DNA of 64,000 bases from Erythrophleum ivorense (lineage: Eukaryota; Streptophyta; Magnoliopsida; Fabales; Fabaceae), in contig JAIUCV010000003.1 of assembly GCA_026724425.1 (NCBI GenBank), positions 43,425,283-43,489,282 on the forward strand. The letters run 5' to 3'. The translations under genes were made by a program, and so were the position numbers. The notes below the pieces were generated by a model. The model made no database searches and was not told where the DNA came from. It was given only the letters and a program-made list of their open reading frames with translations. How positions within the stretch are numbered: position 1 is the first letter of the stretch; every line of letters begins with the position of its first letter. Below are positions 35,341 through 47,900 of the stretch, one piece after another.

Positions 35341-35955
35341 GTTCTTCGGGTAAGGATAAGGGTAAGCAAGTGGATGAACATCCATGAGCTGAGGCCGGGT
35401 GTGGGGAGCTACACTTGGTCTGATAGAATAGGGTGAATGCAATTTTTGCTATTAGTTTACCTTGCATCATCATGTAATCATATTGCCAAGTGTAGGCATT
35501 TATATTTTGTTTGATTGGGATGTAATCGCTAAGAATTCAAGTCTCATCATAATTGGATATTTATGTATGAACCTATAGCATTATATATATATATATACGT
35601 GGTTTTGCTGGAATTATGATATGGATTACCATAGGAGGATTGTAGTCATATGATGCCTTAGAGGTAGGTTATTGTTGAATGGAATCTTTATGAAATTGCA
35701 TGGGATGTAAATTGCTGATAATGTATGTGTTCTTGCTGCCATTTATTTATGAAATTGTTGGTATGAGTTAGTGGAACAAATAGGAAGGGACATTTGAGTT
35801 CCACAATGGTAATGGATGGATTGGTGGGTAAATAGGGTAGATAAACACCATTAGGATCACTTAAAGCAAGGGTAGGTGGACCTAGAGTGTTACTAAGGTG
35901 AGAATTGGAGTGTAGAGGGCGAAATTCGGGTAATATGGTCACAGAAGGGAATCAC

Positions 35956-36281
35956 GCCGCGGCCAAGAAGGCTTCACCGCGGCGCGAAGCAAAAAATTCA
36001 CCCAGGGGGGTAACAGAACCAAAACCTGCCGCGGCGCAGTGTTTCTCGCCGTGGCGCGAGTCAAAAAAAATAAATTAGGGTTGGACAGAGGCAAAACTCG
36101 CCGCGGCGCGAATGTATTATGCCGAGGAGAGAACCCTGGGAGTGAGAGCATTAATTTCCGGAGGTGTTCCGCCGCGGCGCCACATGGGTCCGCCGCGACG
36201 ATAGTCGCGGCGAGATTCGTGAAGTTTGTTCAGTCGTTCCAGAGAGTAATCTGGCCGCGGCGGGGAAGGTTTAGGCCGCGG
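35956..36281. repeat. Palindrome array IV (in B1)
   Basis: Eleven CG-rich palindromes (core GCCGCGG(C)) with third bases at 35956, 35976, 36028, 36048, 36100, 36121, 36171, 36192, 36204, 36254 and 36275. Steps alternate 20, 52, 20, 52, 21, 50, 21, 12, 50, 21, i.e. pairs repeated every ~72 bp. The sequence between the palindromes is only weakly repeated. Confidence 0.85.
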
Positions 36282-38015
36282 CGCAAGCCCCCAAACTCCT
36301 ACTTTGAGTCTTGAAACCTTAATTTCTTCAATGGTAATGGTAAGAAATAATATAGGAACACTTATGGGAGGTTATTGGGTAATAAATTGATGAACAGTTA
36401 AGTCATTGACCCCTTATGGTAGTCGGGTTTCCTTTATGCACATTTTATTTTGTTGTGGTGGTTTGGTGGTGACCCTAACATCAAGGTTTTAATTTCCTCA
36501 TATTTCCGTAATATGGTGAAACATAATTACCTCAAACCTTGATCATTAACTAATAATCTTGTATTTAACCATAATTACAATGATAACGAGGTAGGGTCAT
36601 CACAATGGTTGCTTCAATAGGCCATTTATGGAACCATTATGTGACTTATAGAACCAAGTATGTTCTTAAATATAAGTTTAATGTCCTAGCTTGTTTCAAG
36701 AGTGTAATTAGCTTCTATATGATGTGTCTAGGCCAAGAGAAATGATCCTCACCTTCTTAGGTGTGTGAGGTCAAGGGAGAGGACTCAAGGCTTAAGGAAA
36801 AAGTGTGTAATTACTTCCAAGGTAGCTCTCTCTCTTTTCTCCTATGCATGAATGAATATCTACATTGTTTTGAATGTGTGTATGAGTATTTTAAGCTATG
36901 AATTATATTTTAGTATGATGCCTATGTTCTATGGAACCATAATATTGCACTATGTATTCAAATGATGCCTATAAATGTTGCATTGGTTTACTTGAATGTG
37001 GAGAGGCTAAGAACCTTTTATCTTCGGTGAGGATGAGCCAAAAATCCTTAGAAGTAGTTGAGACTAAGAGAAAGTCTCCCAAGAGCAAGGCTTAGTTCAA
37101 GGCCTTTGAGAAAAAGGGTGAGGCAAGTCCAAGAACCTTGAGGAAAGTGGGTGAGGCTAATCCATTCATTTGGCAAGCCAAAGTATGTTATGTGTGCTTT
37201 GTGTAAATACCAAGAATGTATTTTGTACCATTTTCTATATTGATATGCCATACATGCATCCTTAAGACTTGTATTACATTCTTTATGTATGATTGAATAG
37301 GAGATAACTATTGGGATTCCTAGAATCTCACTTTTCCCTCCCCATTACTTAGTATACCTAGGTGGATCAAGAGAGCAAGGAAATGGCAGCCACCACACTT
37401 GGAAGCAAGAAGATTAGCAATGGAGTTATAAAATATTTGTATTATAGCCATATGGTTGTCACATGATGTATCTCCATAATGTATATGATGTATGAGCTTA
37501 TGAATATTTGTAAAAGTATGGGTATATTGTATATGTATGAGAACTAGACCCCTGTGAAGGATATTTCATGAATTTGACTTGGATATGCCAAGTTATACAA
37601 GTATGGCTCTTGTGTATATCTTGATGTGGATGAGTGAGATTGTGGAATCTGGGTTATTGGCCCTTTAAGACATGTTTGATAGAGTATTTTAATGCTTTCC
37701 CACGTGCTCATGTGGCCATAGAATGAGAAGAAGCAAAAATGGACCCCTTGAGACCCCATATGAAGCTTAAAAAGGGCATTTTGCAACTCTATGTCACAAA
37801 CTGACCAAATGGACAAATTTCCTCATGAAATTTGGCATGCATGTAGAGATCATCTATAGATTTTTGGAAAGCTAAAGTGTAGAATTTTTGAAGGTTTAGG
37901 GAATATTTGGTGAATTTTTGAAATTAGAAAATTTTCTGATTTTGGTCAGTGTACTGTAGCTTTGGTCTGAAAATGCATCTATGTCAAACATGGGGCAAAT
38001 GAGGTCCAATGGTCC

Positions 38016-39480
38016 TTAACAAAAATTCAAATAATCTAGTCGAGTCAAACAAACTAGCATAACCAGCCTAGTTTGTCTAAAAATTCTTTTTGACCTAGCC
38101 TAACCCAACCCAATGTAATTAGGTAGGATTAGGCTAGTTAGGCTGCTAAACACCATGTACATCCCTAATTGAAAGTATCTCTTTGGTGCCTCTAATGACC
38201 TATAAAAAGTATAAAAATTTTTCTAGAATAATTTTTCTAACTAGATTTATAAATCTGTATGCAATCAATATAAAATAAAAGCTATAGTAAATTTTGTAAA
38301 CTTTCAAGGCAAATGAAGTGCATTATTGTATAGTAGCCATGCCTAAAACATAAGCTCCCATGTCCAAATGTAGGTAGTTCCTGTTAAGAGGTAGAAGCTT
38401 AGAATTTATTTTTGAGCCAATGGGAAATAAATTGATGACTCAAAAAATATACAACAGAGAAACATGGGCTATTTACTTATCGTTAATATTTCATGAGATG
38501 TCAAGTGGTTATATATAACTTGTAAGCTTAAAAGAAACATATATCAACATTTATGCAATGCAAATCTATGGATCATCTTTGATCACTTATGGAAAAGTGT
38601 CAAATGTTGGGCAAAAGAGAAAAATTACAAGTTCATCTTTGATCACTTATAAACTAAGCCAACCCTTAGGAATTGTTACCGTAGACTATTAAAGTGAGAA
38701 ACTTTTTGTTATTTGTATGTATGGTTCCATTGAATCAATTTTCTTTAGCTTTCAGTTATGGCTACACTTTGCATTTTCTTCCTTTCACACACACTCTCTC
38801 CCGCAATTAACACACTCTATTAAATCAATTCACAGTGCTAACAACAACTATCTTGATCGAGTCACGTCAATAAAAAAATTTTAATTATGTTCTTAATTAT
38901 TATAATAATTTTTTGTTATTTTATATTTCTCAATTTTTATATTATATGAAAAGATGAAGTTACAGTGGTGATTAGCATAACCCCAAGGGATAAAGATTGA
39001 GTCCCAAATCATGAACATGAACCCAAGACTAAACATCAAGTACAGATGTGTGCATATTGATATACTGGTAAAGGCAATTAGGTAAGTTTCTTGTGTAAGA
39101 GAGTTAGACCAAATTGTTGAAGTTGACTGCTCAATGCCATAAAAAAAGTTGGTCTCTGGCTCTACTTCAATGGAGGCTATTGTCATTAGCAATAATGATT
39201 GACCCATTTGCCTAAATTCATAAGTTTACATTTTCAAACGCAGCTAAGGGAGAGAATATTTAATGATATTATTCAATTATGATTATGACTATGACTATGA
39301 AATTTGATTGGGATATATGTAATGTGTTTAGATGAGCTCATTATGACTCACTTATTACACAATATAATCCTTTTTTTCCCTTTTTTTTCTCCAAAAAAAG
39401 GTGTAAAAGAAAGTTATTAAATTAACATTACTAGTAATGATATGATTCTAGTTATATCAATTTTTTAAGTTTAAGAAATG
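38016..39480. other. Non-LTR, mostly unexplained AT-rich DNA
   Basis: No family A or B text. 38040-38165 contains 'gacctagcctaacccaaccc' and 'gtacatccctaatt', resembling the ends of some plant non-autonomous DNA transposons, but no clear partner terminus was found. The minus-strand ORF 38893-39207 (104 codons) has no recognisable motif; it could be a gene remnant, but I cannot support it. A poly-T/poly-A stretch lies at 39370-39405. Confidence 0.35.
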
Positions 39481-39501
39481 AACATTTTTTTAAAGGAAAA
39501 A

Positions 39502-39564
39502 AACCTCATTTTCAAAACTCATGCATTTCCTTCTAAGAAATATATGAGTTTTGAAAATTAGGTT
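39502..39564. repeat. Foldback: 21-bp inverted repeat with 21-nt loop
   Basis: Arms at 39502-39522 and 39544-39564 are complementary at 20 of 21 positions (arm text aacctcattttcaaaactcat). A related single-arm text occurs at about 50990-51005 ('gagtcttgaaaatgaggtt'), so it may be a dispersed short element. Confidence 0.7.
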
Positions 39565-39817
39565 ATTTCTAGGAGAAGAATAAAAAGTATTTGCATTAGT
39601 AGCATTTACCCATTAATACTTGGTAAAAAAAGGAAAAATAAAAGAAAAAGAAAGAGTATATTTTTTTTAATTAAATTTAATAAAATCTTAAACTAATTAT
39701 TATTTATCAACCTAAAGTTAATGTGGTATATGCCTTTCACATGAAAAGATAGTAGTTTTAAGTTATTTTGTGTTCTCTTCTATGCAAATTGACTTGTTCA
39801 TTGTTAATTGATCCAAA

Positions 39818-40322
39818 TAAGGATGCCAATTTTTTTTCAAATTTGGGGATCCTCGTGAGGATGGCTCCATTTGAGAATTTTTTTTTTCTTGCAAGGACAA
39901 GGATAAGGGAGAAAATCTCCCTGGAGGTAGTATAAGGATAGGGACGAGGATCACATCTCCCACTCTATGGGATCCCTATCCCCATTAAATTATAAAAATC
40001 CTTCATATTTATGTATAAATATAATCATTTTAGATGTTCTCTTTAATTATTTCTCTTATATTAATATATGTTTTAATTTAAAATATATTTAAAAAAGCTT
40101 TAAAAGCCTTCTCATATTATAGACTTCCTTCCATTGTAAAGATGTGACCATACATCACCATTGTTGAAGATGTCTATTATTGTGCCACTCCATGTGGTCC
40201 CCATTAGGATTTGTGGGGATACAAGGAATAAGGGTAGAGGAAAATTTTCCTCACAATAGAGAGCATGAATGAGAAGAGTGATAACACTCCTTGCTCTCAC
40301 TTCACGACATTGCCATCCCTAA
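39818..40322. mobile_element. Non-autonomous hAT-like element (~500 bp)
   Basis: Left end 'aaggatgccaat', right end 'attgccatccct'. The right end in reverse complement is agggatggcaat, giving an imperfect ~12-bp inverted terminus. The interior has 'ggggatcctcg', 'ctccctggagg' and 'atccctatcccc' text, typical of a common plant group of short elements that begin GGATGGCAA. There is no coding capacity. The target duplication is not clear. Confidence 0.55.
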
Positions 40323-40640
40323 TTACGAATCAATAACTTTACATAACCTTTTGTTATACTTCTTTAGACTTGATTTATTAGTAAATGCTTTGAGTTGTTG
40401 AAATTGAAGGACTGTAATACCTAGCCTCTTTAGCCTTTCCATTACCTTGCCAAGGTTTTACTTATGTAGTTTCATTCATTTTGAAAGAAAAGTAATATAT
40501 TTAATTGCATTTTTATCATGTTACTTAAGACTTTAAACATTCATCTTATGCTCTGAGGACCACATAAACTCCTTAATATCATCCTCTACCTAAAATCTAT
40601 CCATACAAGTCATAAACATCATAAAACATCATATACATTT
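40323..40640. other. Non-coding, nothing recognised
   Basis: AT-rich text with 'catcataaaacatcatatac' near the end. No gene or repeat border identified. Confidence 0.3.
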
Positions 40641-41748
40641 CGGATTGGAAGCCACACACCAGAAAATAAAGAAGTTGGCCTTGGGTTACTATCATAGTTT
40701 TCTACTGTGAAGTTTGAAAATTCATAACTAATTCTTAAAAAATTAAAATCAAGCATATGATGGCTTTATGGAAATATGTAAATGTTAACTAGAGGATAAA
40801 AATAATTCTAGACTAAAACAGAAGCATTTAACTTATGAAAATTGATGGAATAGTACCAGAGGTCAGGCTACGTTACTAGTACTGTCATGCAACTTAAAAA
40901 TTTGGTTCTCTCTCTACAGAGTTCCAAGTGGGGTGATCCTAGTTTATGCCTATAAAATTTCATAGGCATTGGATATCATTTGGCCCTTGGATGATATAGA
41001 GAAAAAAAATTGACCAAATAAATAGTACTGATACCAATTTTGTCAAATTTTTTCAACTTCAAAAAATCATAAATTCTTTAGAGCTCTAAATTGAATGTTC
41101 TTTAGCTTTCTAGAAAGCTCTAGATGAGACCTACTTGTTGACCAAATGTCATGCAAAACTCACTCATTTGGTCAGATTTTGGTTTAGCACACCATTTGGT
41201 CATTTTTGAAGTTTCAAATGGTTCATTAAGGTGTCGAATTGCTCTCTTGACTATCCATAACCACTTGGGCATATCCAAAACCACATTCACAGCCTAGGAA
41301 GGCATGGCAATTGGTTCAAAACATCATGGAGTTCATTCTCACTATGCTACTTGCTATCATACACATGGAAATCAATTCACATAAAGGGTCTTGAGTGGCA
41401 AAATCATACATGCTCATTCATATAATCCCAAAATCATTACATACATCATATTTACATCCATTTAATTGTGCTCAAGTATCTACATCATATATACATCCCA
41501 TAGTTACATCATTTGGCATCAATATGTCTACATAATGGTTAAATAACAAAATCTTTGTCAAAGTCTTGGTCTTCAAAGTTGTTGGCCTCCAATTCTTAGC
41601 CTACTTGGTTCATCTAGACATGGTTAAATATTGGAAAGGGAAGAGTGAGATTCTAAGAATCTCAATAGTTCTTAACCCTTTCAAACATATATAATGGACA
41701 TATTTTCAAGTCAACGAATGCATGCACAAAGATCAAGCCACTAATAAT

Positions 41749-44606
41749 TGTAACACCCCAAAAATTAATTAAGGTGTTAATCACGGATTAAATTAATTAG
41801 GAATAATTAATATGGGATAATTTGGCAAGTTAAGTGAATGGAAATTTTAGAGAGATAAATTATTAATATGGGTTTGAGATTTAATTGGGAGAGAAATTTT
41901 ATCTAGGCCCAAATTAATGTAGGAGATCATGATAAGAGGCTAATGGGGCCCAATAAGCTAGGTGCAGGCTTAATATAATTCAATTTGATAGAGACCCAAG
42001 ATCTACCTTGTATAGACTCTTATAATTGGCCCAATAACCTTTGTGCAGACCCAAAACCTTTGAGCTCTTAAAACTTGTTATGGCCTAATAGAATTTCAGC
42101 AGCCCAATGTATAAGAGTTGGCCTAACAAAGCTAAAATCTGAAGTCCAAATAGAGTTGGACCTTAGAGCAACCCATGACCCATCTTAGACCCAACTTTAA
42201 CCCAAATAAAACCTTAAATACTTTAGCCACTATCCCATTTTTCTAAAACACAAACACACATCTCAAAATTCGGAGGTCCAAAGGAGGTTCTAAGGTTCTT
42301 GGCATATTTTCACATTTTCCCACTTCTAGAGCAAGATTCAGCCAAGGTAATAGTTATATAACTTAATCCTCTCATCTTTCTCTTCATTTTAGTTTAATTA
42401 GTTTTTCATTTGGAGTATTTTTATCATACCCAAAATCTGAAATGTAGGTGTTTGGGATTTTCTTGATGAAATTCGTAAGTTGAGGCTAGGGCTGACATTA
42501 GGTAAGTATAAACCCTCCATTTTGAAGCTTTCTTTGCTAGTTTGAGACCCCCATAGTTGATTTATAATATGGGTATTAATTTTGTACAAATTTGCTTAGG
42601 ATTTTGGATGAAATATTAAGGTTTCTAGTATAAGACACTTCAATCTGAATTTGAGACTTGTAGAGGCTGGGTAAGTGATTCTTAGGTAGTCATTAGCATT
42701 TTAAATTCTTTGGGCACTTATTGTAACTGTTAATGATGAATTAGAGTAGTAATTATATGATGCTATGATTATAGGGAGATTTTGGTACCATTGGTGGTTG
42801 TTGCAATTGTCTACAAGTGACGTAACCGAGTTTATATTAATTCCATGCATATATCTATTTTAATTTTATATTTTACTGTACATGAATGATTTGAAATATT
42901 AAATGAATTGGTTGGCTATCATTATATTGTGATTGGACCTTGTGAGTCCATGGTGGAGCTGTGGTGCGACTGCCACCCGTGCATGTGTTTAGATTGGATA
43001 CCGGGTTATGATCAAAACCCAAATGCACTGAGCCCTAGTTGTGCTCAATGGGGAGTAGGTGTCGTGGACGGGCCTCTCTCGGTGTTAATGGCCTTTAACA
43101 TGTGAAAATATGATTGCTAGTATGAGATAGTAATCATGATAGGCTAATTGTTTCATTTACTGATATGACTGGTATTTTTCTGATGCTTATGTGAAATTAT
43201 GCATGTATGCTAATTAAATTAGAATATATGATGGAATTGCCTTGGTTACTGAGATTCATATCTCACCCCGTTTTATGAGATTAAACATTTCAGGTGAAGG
43301 TTCTTCAGGTAAGGATAAGGGCAAGCAAGTTGATGAACATCCATGAGCTGAGGCCTGGTGTGGGGAGCTACACTTGGTCTGAGTAGAATAGAGTATATGC
43401 TAATTTTTGTTAACCTTTATATAGCATCATCATGTATCTGTATTGCTAAGTGTAGGAGTTTATATTTTACTAACATAGAATGTAACTAATGAGAAATAGG
43501 CTTTACATTAGCTATTGATGGATGTATGAACCTTGACACTCATTTTGGCTAGTGAACCTATGATATATTGACTATTTGAGTAATGAAATCCTATGCTATA
43601 TTAGATTGTTGATTTGAATAAGTGATGTATGGAACTTTAACGGAATGTATACTTGAATGTTAATTGTTGAAAGCTTATGTAATTTCTGCTAATATCAATC
43701 TGTGAAATTGCGAACATATGGTAGTTGGATGAGTAGGAATTCATACTTAAGTTTTGAATTAGTGATGGTAGAATAGCTGGGTAAATAAGGTGCATAAACA
43801 CTATTAGAGTTGCATAATTTAAGGTGGAGTGACCCTAAGGGGTTATTGGAGGGAGAGTAGAGAGTATGAGGCAAGGTTTTAAGAGTAGTAGGATCAGAAG
43901 GCATTTGGCCGTGGCCAAAATATTGTTAGTCACGACCAATAGTGGCAAAGTTGCCCAGGGAGAGCACCAGAGAGAAATTCGCTGCGGCGAATGTGGAATT
44001 GGCCGCAGTGAAATATGAGAGGCTAAACTGGGAGTCGTCCAGAGGGGAATTCGCTGCAACGAAGTGGGGAATTGGCCACGGCGAACTTTTGAAAAAATGA
44101 GCCAGGCATTCTAAAGAGGAATTGGCCACGGCGAAAGGAGGTATTGGCCGCGGCCAATAGTGAAAGGTGAGCGAGGGAAGTTCCAAGAGGCTTCTTCGTC
44201 GCAGCGCCATGTAGGTTGGTCGTGGCAAAGGTCCAACTCACCGCAACGATTAGTAACGATGCGAGGGGTGAAGCCGAGAGGAATTGGCCGTGGCTAACAT
44301 CCTGAAACCTTTATTCTTACCTAGGAATCATGGTTTTTCATATGCTAACCCTAAGGGGTGACTTAGAAACATTAACAGAATTGGAAATGATAGGTAATAG
44401 AATCTAGGCTCATAAATGAATATTTGTTTCCCACTGAGGTATGTAAGTGTTTGTAATTATATGGTTGATGACTCTAATAATATTAATGTTCAAATTTTCC
44501 TATATTTCCATAATGTAATTAGTCTTAATGCCATGTAACCCTACTTTATGGTTATTAATCACATGTTTAACCTTAATTAAAATGATTAGAAGTTAGGGTC
44601 ATCACA
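41749..44606 (+). mobile_element. Family B solo LTR (copy B2, 2858 bp)
   Basis: TGTAACACCCC ... GGTCATCACA with the perfect duplication ATAAT (41744-41748 and 44607-44611). It is nearly colinear with B1 throughout, including the 'ggaccttgtgagtccatggtgg' block and the stem-AG|GTG block (43251-43298). It carries palindrome array V in the same place as array IV. The ORFs at 42908-43105 and on the minus strand at 43695-44241 are not genes; the minus-strand ones arise from the array. Confidence 0.92.
43908..44293. repeat. Palindrome array V (in B2)
   Basis: Palindromes of the types TTGGCCGTGGCCAA, TTCGCTGCGGCGAA and TTGGCCACGGCGAA with third bases at 43908, 43929, 43981, 44002, 44053, 44075, 44125, 44147, 44198, 44219, 44240 and 44287. 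Steps are 21, 52, 21, 51, 22, 50, 22, 51, 21, 21, 47. This is the same ~72-bp paired layout as array IV, with different palindrome sequences. Confidence 0.85.
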
Positions 44607-44990
44607 ATAATCATACTTAAGACAATTTCCATGTTCAAGAAACTCTCACATATCATACATTACCTCTCAAGGGCATTAGTTTAACCTCACCCATTTTCTT
44701 TGGGACTTTTGGACTTGCCTTACCCATTTTTAAAGGACTTTTGACTAAGCCTCACTCTTCTTGAGACTTTTGGCTTTGTCTCATCCAATCCTAGGGACTT
44801 TTGGCTTTACTATACCCATTCAAGCCATATAACATTCATAAAACACATTTCAAGCACAAAATGGTACCATGGCATTAGAAAATAGCTAGGAACATTTATC
44901 ATTGTCATACCACATATATTCCATTATCATAGTCTTCCACTCAAGGCTATTATATCCATTTTCCCCATGAACTTACAAGAAAAGTATAAG

Positions 44991-47900
44991 AATAATGCAC
45001 TTTTCTTACACAACGTTGGGGTTAAATTTTCAATTCATGTCATATGGGCCTCGTGAATTAACCAACAACATTCCCTAATCATTTAGCATTGGTACAAATC
45101 ATAAACAACTCAAATTATCCAGCAAGCCATGGTTCTCAAATAAAAAACCTCAAAAATCCCTTCATTCATCACAAATTGTATAGTGGTAGATTTAAGAAAA
45201 AATTTAAAAATTTATAACTAAATGTAGAAAAATCAAAATCTACCATGCTATAGCTTTTTGGAAATCTTTGAGTGTTAACATTACACTAAAAATATTTTCA
45301 AGCCATAAACATAGAATATGGTTCATGTTTGACATCAAAAAAGGCACAAAGGTCCGATTAGCTACTGGTACTGATATAGATTTTTGATATAAACTTTAAA
45401 AATATCCAATTAATTCCAAAAAAATATAATCCATGCAAATGATACCATCTAGGAAGCTATGGATGTTAGCTAGAGGGGAAAAATCATTCCAAACCATTCC
45501 AAGTTTGTTCAGAGCATGAAAACTAATCAAATAGTGACATGGGTTTGGCTAGATGCCTGGTACTGGATAGTAAGTTTAAAAATTCATATCTCCCTCTCTA
45601 GACATCAAAATAGGGTGATTCTAATTGGCACAAGTCATTGGAAAGGTTTAGTTTCTATTATAAAATTTCATGGCAATTGGACATCATTTGCCCCATGATT
45701 GACACAAAACAATTTTTAGACCCAAGCTACAATGACAGTAACTATATCAAAACAAATTTCTAACTTCAAAAATTCACCACATATTCTGTAGACCTCCAAA
45801 AATTATTACCCACTTTAGCTTTCCAAAAGGATCTTAACAATCTCTAGATATATGCTAAATTTCAGACCAAGAAGAGCTCAGTTGGGTAAAAAGTGGTATA
45901 GCTCACCAAAAGTGGCCATTATTGCACCTTATGATGTACCAACTTGTCCAAATGACCTCCTTTAATGTTTGGCACCTCTTGAACCAGTTTAAAAGCACAA
46001 ATATGACTTATAGGAACTACCCAAGTGGTCCCAAATACCATGCATCTCATTTTGACCACTCCACATCCATTAATGCACTAAGACATACATGCCATCCAAG
46101 GGTCAAATCCCACATTTACATTGATCTAGTGTCATATAAGATTTACATAGCATCCATGCTAAAGGTCTTACATCACAAAAATGATATGTACAAAGCCGCT
46201 TTGACATTCAACTACAATTTAGACTACATAATAAGCAAAGTAAGGCTTTTCAATGTTCTTGGCTTGCATTTCTTTGTCTTTGAGCACCACCTAGACATTT
46301 CAAGAGTGAGAGGGAAAGGGGAGTGAGATTCTAAGAATCTCAATAGCTCACATACCCATTCACACACACATTCAAGGCATACATACATCAAGTGCACAAG
46401 TAAACAAGTTACCAAGATCATAAATGCTCATTCTAAGATTCTCATGCCACATTCTCACAATCAAGCCATCAAGGATCTCTAAGGCCTTTTGGTTATGCCT
46501 CACCCTATTTTTAGGACTTTTAGCCTTGTCTCACCCATGCCATAAGGCTTTTGTCATTTCCTCACCTTTATTAAGGGACTTTTGCCATCACCTCACCCTT
46601 ATGAGCCATTTCCACAACCATAGTCATTCAATAAGACATATTGGTACTCATATAATGTCAAGACATCAAGTGGCATATCATCAAGTCACAAAAACACACA
46701 TAAGCATACAATAACATACATATGCACACAAGAATGCAAGGAGAATGAGGTGGAGAGCTACCTTGAATTTGTGCAAGCTTCCTTTAGTCTTTCTCCTTCC
46801 CTTTCTCGGCCTTACAAGCACACCTAGGTGGGTGGATGTCTTCTTGGCCTAAACACCATAAACAACATATAATCACACACTTGAAGCAAGTCAAGATACT
46901 AAACTAAAGCCTGAATACACACTTAGTTCATAAGTTGCATAATGGTTTCATAATTGGTCTAATGAAGCAACTTTCACATTTCAAGTTCTAGGTTCCCATC
47001 TCTTCCCATTTCTAGACCTCTTGAACTCAATTAAAGTCCTTGGAGCCCTCATATAACCACTTGCACAAGTGAAAAACTAAGTTGCTTCTTAAGCCATCTT
47101 TATGGACACCATTGTCCCATCTCTCATTCCATGGCTCCTACATTTTTTCCAATGGTTTTTCCCATCTTCTAACATCATATAAAATCACAAACTAAGGCTA
47201 GAACAATTTAAAACACTCCTTAGCCTATAGAACTAGCCTAAGCCGAAGCAAGCACCATAATGGGGGTTCACAAGCTTCTTGATTTTTTCTTGATGGGAGA
47301 GTCATTTGGGAGGGTTTCTAAGGGTCTTAGGAGCTCAAGAAAACATTCAAATAGCCAAGAAATTACTCACACAAAATCAAATTTTACAAAATCCTAGAAA
47401 ACACCACACTTTCCTAACTTGATTTCTATTGGTTTTTCTTAGAATTTCTTGCCATATTCCTCTTCCTTATGGTCGAAAACCCTAGTTCCTCTCTTGTTTT
47501 TGGACAAAAAATCCTCCCCCTATATGGTTCTGGTTTAGGCCGAAATATACACCAAGAAGAAGCAAGAGAAGGAAGCAACCAAGGTGAGAATTTACCTTAA
47601 ATTTAAGTGTGTTTTTCAAGATCTTTCTTCTTGGTTTGTTCCACCACAAGGAATTTGAACTCCCTTCTTAATTTTTGGACCAAAACAGAACCATTCATCT
47701 TAAATAAAACCATAGAAAGAGAGGAGGAAATGCAAGGAACAAGATTGGAGGGAGATGGAACATGAAATTCCTTAGATTTCCTTACCTTCCTCACCTTTTT
47801 CTTCCTCCTTTTCTATAATTTGGGTAGAGGAAGTCGTGCTTAAGAAGGTGGGAGAAAAAGGGAAAAGTGTGTGGGAGCTTCTAAAAACACACTTTTTTAA

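Larger units (their letters stand above)
33772..36604 (+). mobile_element. Family B solo LTR (copy B1, 2833 bp)
   Basis: TGTAACACCCC ... GGTCATCACA, flanked by the perfect 5-bp duplication ATGGT (33767-33771 and 36605-36609). No internal region is present, so it is a solo LTR. It carries the stem-CTCACCCC-AG|GTGAAGG block (35293-35340) and palindrome array IV (35956-36281). The GC-rich array sits in a clearly AT-rich background. The ORFs at 34062-34534 and 35939-36314 are in the LTR and have no recognisable product. Confidence 0.92.
32255..38015 (+). mobile_element. Family A LTR (copy A6), split by B1
   Basis: Starts TGTAACATCCGGTCCC at 32255, inside the gag fragment. It runs to 33771, is interrupted by a B LTR (33772-36604) and continues from 36610. 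The tandem array is at 37003-37160 and the stem (GGGATTC-CTA-GAATCTC) at 37313-37329. It ends without the family terminus near 38015, so the last ~700 bp are missing. No gene inside; the ORFs 32791-33081 and 33085-33495 lie in the LTR. Confidence 0.82.
40641..44990 (-). mobile_element. Family A LTR (copy A7), split by B2
   Basis: Minus-strand A LTR text begins near 40641-40680, so its 3' end is truncated. It includes the stem GAGATTC-TAA-GAATCTC (41647-41663), is interrupted by the B LTR at 41749-44606 and continues through the tandem array (44681-44822) to about 44990. There the text jumps back to the 3' end of a further A copy. The 5' half of the LTR is missing. Confidence 0.75.

Noticed and set aside
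35939..36314. ORFs across the GC-rich palindrome array (plus and minus)
   Set aside because: They overlap on both strands, arise from the CG-rich repeats, and are not conserved in frame in the second B copy.
38090..38120. Telomere-like repeat (taacccaaccc)
   Set aside because: Only a few imperfect units and not the plant CCCTAAA repeat.
38893..39207. 104-codon minus-strand ORF in the non-LTR island
   Set aside because: Could be a remnant of something, but no domain, signal or homology could be recognised; kept only as a remark.
43695..44241. Three overlapping minus-strand ORFs rich in A, N, S and L
   Set aside because: They are translations of the palindrome array V in different frames.
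45922..46326. 134-codon plus-strand ORF
   Set aside because: Entirely within an A LTR; other A copies have stops in this frame and no motif is visible.
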